Shown here: piece by piece, positions 52,501 to 55,266 of the stretch
How the letters are laid out: each line of letters opens with the position of its first letter
Numbering within the stretch: the stretch's first letter is position 1
From: Bdellovibrionia bacterium
Lineage (GTDB): Bacteria > Bdellovibrionota > Bdellovibrionia > Bdellovibrionales > JAGQZY01
DNA length: 55,266 nt
Direction: 5' to 3'
Assembly (NCBI GenBank): GCA_030424665.1
Contig: JAUHWN010000008.1
Coordinates: 1 to 55,266 of the forward strand
The notes under the pieces: generated by a model
What the model saw: only the letters and a program-made list of their open reading frames with translations
Told to the model about the DNA's origin: nothing
The model's database searches: none
Program-made: the position numbers and the translations under genes

Positions 52501-53214
52501 ATGGCTTTAATTGATTTAACTCTAATTCCCCAGTGGACATTAAGTTTGATGATCACTTCATCACTTGGGATTTTTGTGACTAGTTCAATTTTTCTAGTCC
52601 GAAGGTACGAGCTCTTAAGTCGATTCAAGTCACGACATGACGATGTTGACTCCGTTCAGAGAGAAAAACTATCGTCCGACGAGCTCGTTCAAATGTATGA
52701 ACGATATATTGGATTCTTAAATGAGAGTCGAGGTCACGAGGTGATTTATTCTCGCCTGCTTGAAAAGGACAACGAATCGGGCTTCGATTTACTTGTTCGA
52801 ACCAAGGGGGAAGTACTCGTCATTCGAGCAAAATATTCCAGAGATAATAAAGTGATTCAAGGCGATGAAATATTTCAATTGCAAGGGGCCATGACCCATT
52901 ATCGCCTCACACACAAAAGCGAAAACTATGTCGTTAGGCCTGTATTTTACACGTCGGCAAAATTTAGCCAATCCGCCCAAGACATAGCGAAAAAACTCGG
53001 AGTAGAACTTACTAATTTGGAACTCAATACCAACTATCCAATGGTTAAATGCTGCGCCTTTCAGTCAGGTCAAAAATTGTACTTTCTCCCCACTGATAGC
53101 GAATACGACGAAATAGCTATGTCCCTTCACGATGAGAGTTGTTTTGTCCAAACCGTCGAAGACGCCAAGAAGAAAGGCTTTAATCGACAAAATCTTTTGG
53201 ATCTTATCGCATAA
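52501..53214 (+). CDS. Membrane-anchored Mrr-like restriction-endonuclease-fold protein, probably inactive
   Basis: 237 residues. One N-terminal membrane segment (WTLSLMITSSLGIFVTSSIFLV). Residues about 60-170 match the Mrr nuclease fold: RGHEVIYSRLLEKD, then GFDLLV (Asp96), VLVIRAKYS (109-111 RAK), GDEIFQLQGAM, VFYTSAKFSQSAQDIAKKLGVEL. In active members the third motif is [EQ]xK; here Arg109 replaces it, so cleavage is unlikely. C-terminal FVQTVEDAKKKGF looks like a conserved tail of this group. Start ATG. Confidence 0.72.
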   Translation: MALIDLTLIPQWTLSLMITSSLGIFVTSSIFLVRRYELLSRFKSRHDDVDSVQREKLSSDELVQMYERYIGFLNESRGHEVIYSRLLEKDNESGFDLLVRTKGEVLVIRAKYSRDNKVIQGDEIFQLQGAMTHYRLTHKSENYVVRPVFYTSAKFSQSAQDIAKKLGVELTNLELNTNYPMVKCCAFQSGQKLYFLPTDSEYDEIAMSLHDESCFVQTVEDAKKKGFNRQNLLDLIA

Positions 53215-53228
53215 TAAATACCCAGTTG

Positions 53229-53294
53229 ACCCAAGACCTTGATTCATTTGCACCCAGGACCTGAATCATTTGACCTCAAGACCTGATTCATTCG
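53229..53294. repeat. Three degenerate tandem repeats of about 22 bp
   Basis: ACCCAAGACCTTGATTCATT at 53229, ACCCAGGACCTGAATCATT at 53252 and ACCTCAAGACCTGATTCATT at 53273: units of 23, 21 and 22 bp with no spacers. Located between the Mrr-like gene and the VOC gene. Confidence 0.75.
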
Positions 53295-53326
53295 ATAATT
53301 CCTAGGTTATCCAAAGGAGAAAAATT

Positions 53327-53710
53327 ATGAATATGATTGCCTGGTTTGAAATTTACGTAAACGACGTTGATCAAGCAAAAGATTTTTATCAGAAGGTCTT
53401 TCAAGTTGAATTAAAACCATTAAATAACCCTGGTATTGAGGCAACTGATGGACTCGAAATGTGGTCTTTTCCACAAAGCTTCGAAAACTACGGTGCCTCA
53501 GGAGCTATTTGCAAAATGCCTGGAGTGAGTCCCGGAGGAACAGGTACCCTCGTATACTTTTCATGTGAAGATTGCTCGGTAGAAGAAGCGCGTATCAAAG
53601 AGGCCGGTGGTACAGTTTTACAGTCTAAGCTTTCGCTTGGAGAACATGGGTTCATGGTAATGGCTAAAGATCCCGCCGGAAATATGATCGGCCTTCACAG
53701 CCAAAAGTAG
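53327..53710 (+). CDS. VOC-superfamily (glyoxalase-fold) protein
   Basis: 127 residues, ATG start with AAAGGAG upstream. Opening IAWFEIYVNDVDQAKDFYQKVF and ending FMVMAKDPAGNMIGLH are the two repeated units of the VOC fold. A single-domain protein, probably dimeric. No clear metal-ligand set, so the reaction (glyoxalase-like or resistance-like) is unknown. Confidence 0.88.
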   Translation: MNMIAWFEIYVNDVDQAKDFYQKVFQVELKPLNNPGIEATDGLEMWSFPQSFENYGASGAICKMPGVSPGGTGTLVYFSCEDCSVEEARIKEAGGTVLQSKLSLGEHGFMVMAKDPAGNMIGLHSQK

Positions 53711-53759
53711 AATTCCAAAGGATGGATACTTAATTCTTCCGAAAACTAGGTACCCGTCA

Positions 53760-55205
53760 CTAAATAGATCGGGCTTTAGCAAGCATTTTGCGAATAATAT
53801 AGGATGCGAACATGGCGACTACGACCATAACGACGGCCCAAAAAGTGAGAAGGGCAAAGTAGTTGCCATAAACTGTCTTGACGACCTCTTGGGTGATTTC
53901 TTGGCCCTTTTCGACAGAGATCGCCGTCGAGATAACGGCTCCGATAATTCCACTAAGAGCCATCGCTACCGAAAAAAGACTCACTGAAAAGGCTTCGATG
54001 TGTTTAGGAGTTACCGACAATATAAACGCCACTACAAGCGAACCCACCACAACTTCAGCAAAAGCCTGAAAGAAGTGGATCACTAAAAAAACTTCTGGAA
54101 TGATGATGACGTTCTCTCCAATATTCATGGTGGCCAAAGTCAAGATTGCAAAAGCTATGGCCGTTAAAACAAAGGCAATGGAAACTTTTGTTGCTGTCGT
54201 TAAATGGATGTTGCGATTTTCTAGGGCCGAAAACACTCCTGCGATGACTGGACCAGCCACCATACACCAGAGTGGATTCATGGCCATGGCCGCTTCGGGG
54301 GCTATTGGAATAAAACCAAAAAGATCTCCGCGCATAGTATTAATCGAAACGATATTCATAGAGGTCATCATCTGCCCGTAATAGATAAAAAAAGCAGTGG
54401 TCAAAACAAACATTATTAGAATTGTACCCATCCTAAGAGTGTCGGCCTTTTCTGCTTTTATCATGAGACTAATGAAATAAATGATCGCTCCTGCACCAAT
54501 AGCGTAAACGATATTCTTTCCCATCTCCATATTTGAAAACATAAAAAAGACAAGGCCAATCATAGCGAGAGATGTCGCACTAAAGGCTAACCAGTTTTTA
54601 ATACTCACAGGCTCTTGATCGATATCGGCACCGATTTCGACAAAGGGCTTTCGCAATATAAATAAAATTCCAACGGCAAGAGCCGCAATAGAACATGAAA
54701 GAAGAAACCCACCATTAAAACCAATAACCGCAATTAACAACGGAAAGAAATACTGCCCCAATAGCGCTCCCACATTATTAACCGAATAGTTAACGGGAAA
54801 GCCTTTTTCAAAGTCCTCTTTACCTGAAAACGTTCTTTTAAAGATCGTCGGATAACTGGGCGACATCAAGCCCCGAGCGTAACTAGCAAGTGCAATTCCC
54901 GCTAAGGTCAGTGGCACATTGATAGCGCTGGCTCCAATAGCTAAAAGCGCAAAACCCAAAGTAAACGAAGTGAAAGCGAGTCTCAGTGAACGATAGGCAC
55001 CTAAAAATTTATCGGCAATAAATCCACCGGCAATGGCAAATAGCGGCCCAATAGAAGAGAAGGCGCCAACAATTAACATGGTATCGGCTTCGCTATATTT
55101 AAGATCTTCGAGGAAAAACCGAGTGAGAATGGCCATAACCCCATAAAAGGAAAGACCAAAAGACATCTGGCAAACCATCATCGATTTATTCAGCTTATTC
55201 CACAT
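53760..55205 (-). CDS. POT/PTR2-family peptide transporter homologue
   Basis: 481 residues with about 12-14 membrane segments. Family signatures: GGFIADKFLGAYRS (TM2-3 loop), PSYPTIFKRTF, and FPVNYSVNNVGALLGQYFFP, the PTR2 signature region. The ExxER proton/peptide motif of TM1 is absent: the aligned stretch reads CQMSFGLSFYG. So coupling or substrate may differ from standard di/tripeptide transporters. Start ATG; only 61 bp of upstream sequence are in the window. Confidence 0.82.
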   Translation of the reverse strand: MWNKLNKSMMVCQMSFGLSFYGVMAILTRFFLEDLKYSEADTMLIVGAFSSIGPLFAIAGGFIADKFLGAYRSLRLAFTSFTLGFALLAIGASAINVPLTLAGIALASYARGLMSPSYPTIFKRTFSGKEDFEKGFPVNYSVNNVGALLGQYFFPLLIAVIGFNGGFLLSCSIAALAVGILFILRKPFVEIGADIDQEPVSIKNWLAFSATSLAMIGLVFFMFSNMEMGKNIVYAIGAGAIIYFISLMIKAEKADTLRMGTILIMFVLTTAFFIYYGQMMTSMNIVSINTMRGDLFGFIPIAPEAAMAMNPLWCMVAGPVIAGVFSALENRNIHLTTATKVSIAFVLTAIAFAILTLATMNIGENVIIIPEVFLVIHFFQAFAEVVVGSLVVAFILSVTPKHIEAFSVSLFSVAMALSGIIGAVISTAISVEKGQEITQEVVKTVYGNYFALLTFWAVVMVVVAMFASYIIRKMLAKARSI

Positions 55206-55266
55206 GCAACGAACTCCATTTTAAACCCAATTGTCTGAATGACATGACACCCCCCCAAAAGGTACT

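Noticed and set aside
53229..53294. Possible CRISPR array
   Set aside because: Three imperfect repeats directly abutting, no spacers, no cas genes in the window.

Overview
The window looks like a chromosomal segment of a Bdellovibrionota-type bacterium (Bdellovibrio and relatives). This rests on protein families: a TIGR02147-family regulator, many lipoproteins (several with an FQNC or GQNC lipobox), a trimeric-fibre-like exported protein that resembles predator adhesive fibres, and a large set of secreted hydrolases. The genus cannot be fixed from the sequence alone.

Layout. 1-5333: two predicted exported zinc-protease-like proteins (a truncated metzincin and an HExxH lipoprotein) and a divergent TIGR02147 regulator. 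5414-5906: tRNA-Lys(UUU), tRNA-Glu(UUC), a decayed inverted copy of the tRNA-Glu 3' region and a strong hairpin. 5943-9381: an A+T-rich four-gene minus-strand cassette (HsdR-N-like nuclease, membrane protein, exported protein, SIR2-like protein) that resembles a defence island. 9540-13714: small Cys-rich lipoprotein, voltage-gated K+ channel, long coiled-coil protein, DNase-I-fold lipoprotein. 13963-15924: ArsR-type operon with two matched operators, then an outer-membrane barrel. 16018-25667: exported hydrolases (BTRD1-serine hydrolase, C39-like cysteine protease, S13 D,D-carboxypeptidase, M14 carboxypeptidase) among unknown exported proteins. 25860-26938: divergent MarR/bioY pair. 27120-43068: NHL-propeller lipoprotein, a 28-residue membrane microprotein, the fibre-like protein and its partner, a pectate lyase, and three paralogous TPR plus double winged-helix regulators. 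43227-52373: MepA endopeptidase with a frameshifted signal peptide, a tandem of beta-helix proteins (one with an integrin-like propeller), and unknown exported proteins. 52501-55205: membrane-anchored Mrr-like protein, VOC protein, POT-family transporter.

How the genes may work together. Most products are predicted to be exported or surface-anchored and to act on peptidoglycan, protein or polysaccharide, as expected of a predatory or scavenging Gram-negative cell. The most striking repeated arrangement is that each of the three TPR/double-winged-helix regulators lies 51-64 bp from a lipoprotein with a QNC lipobox and a following G-x-[PG]-Y-x-G motif. This suggests a repeated two-gene module not explained by any family I can name. 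The tRNA-adjacent SIR2 cassette is the second candidate for an undescribed system. Roles are inferred from motifs read by eye; no database search was run.
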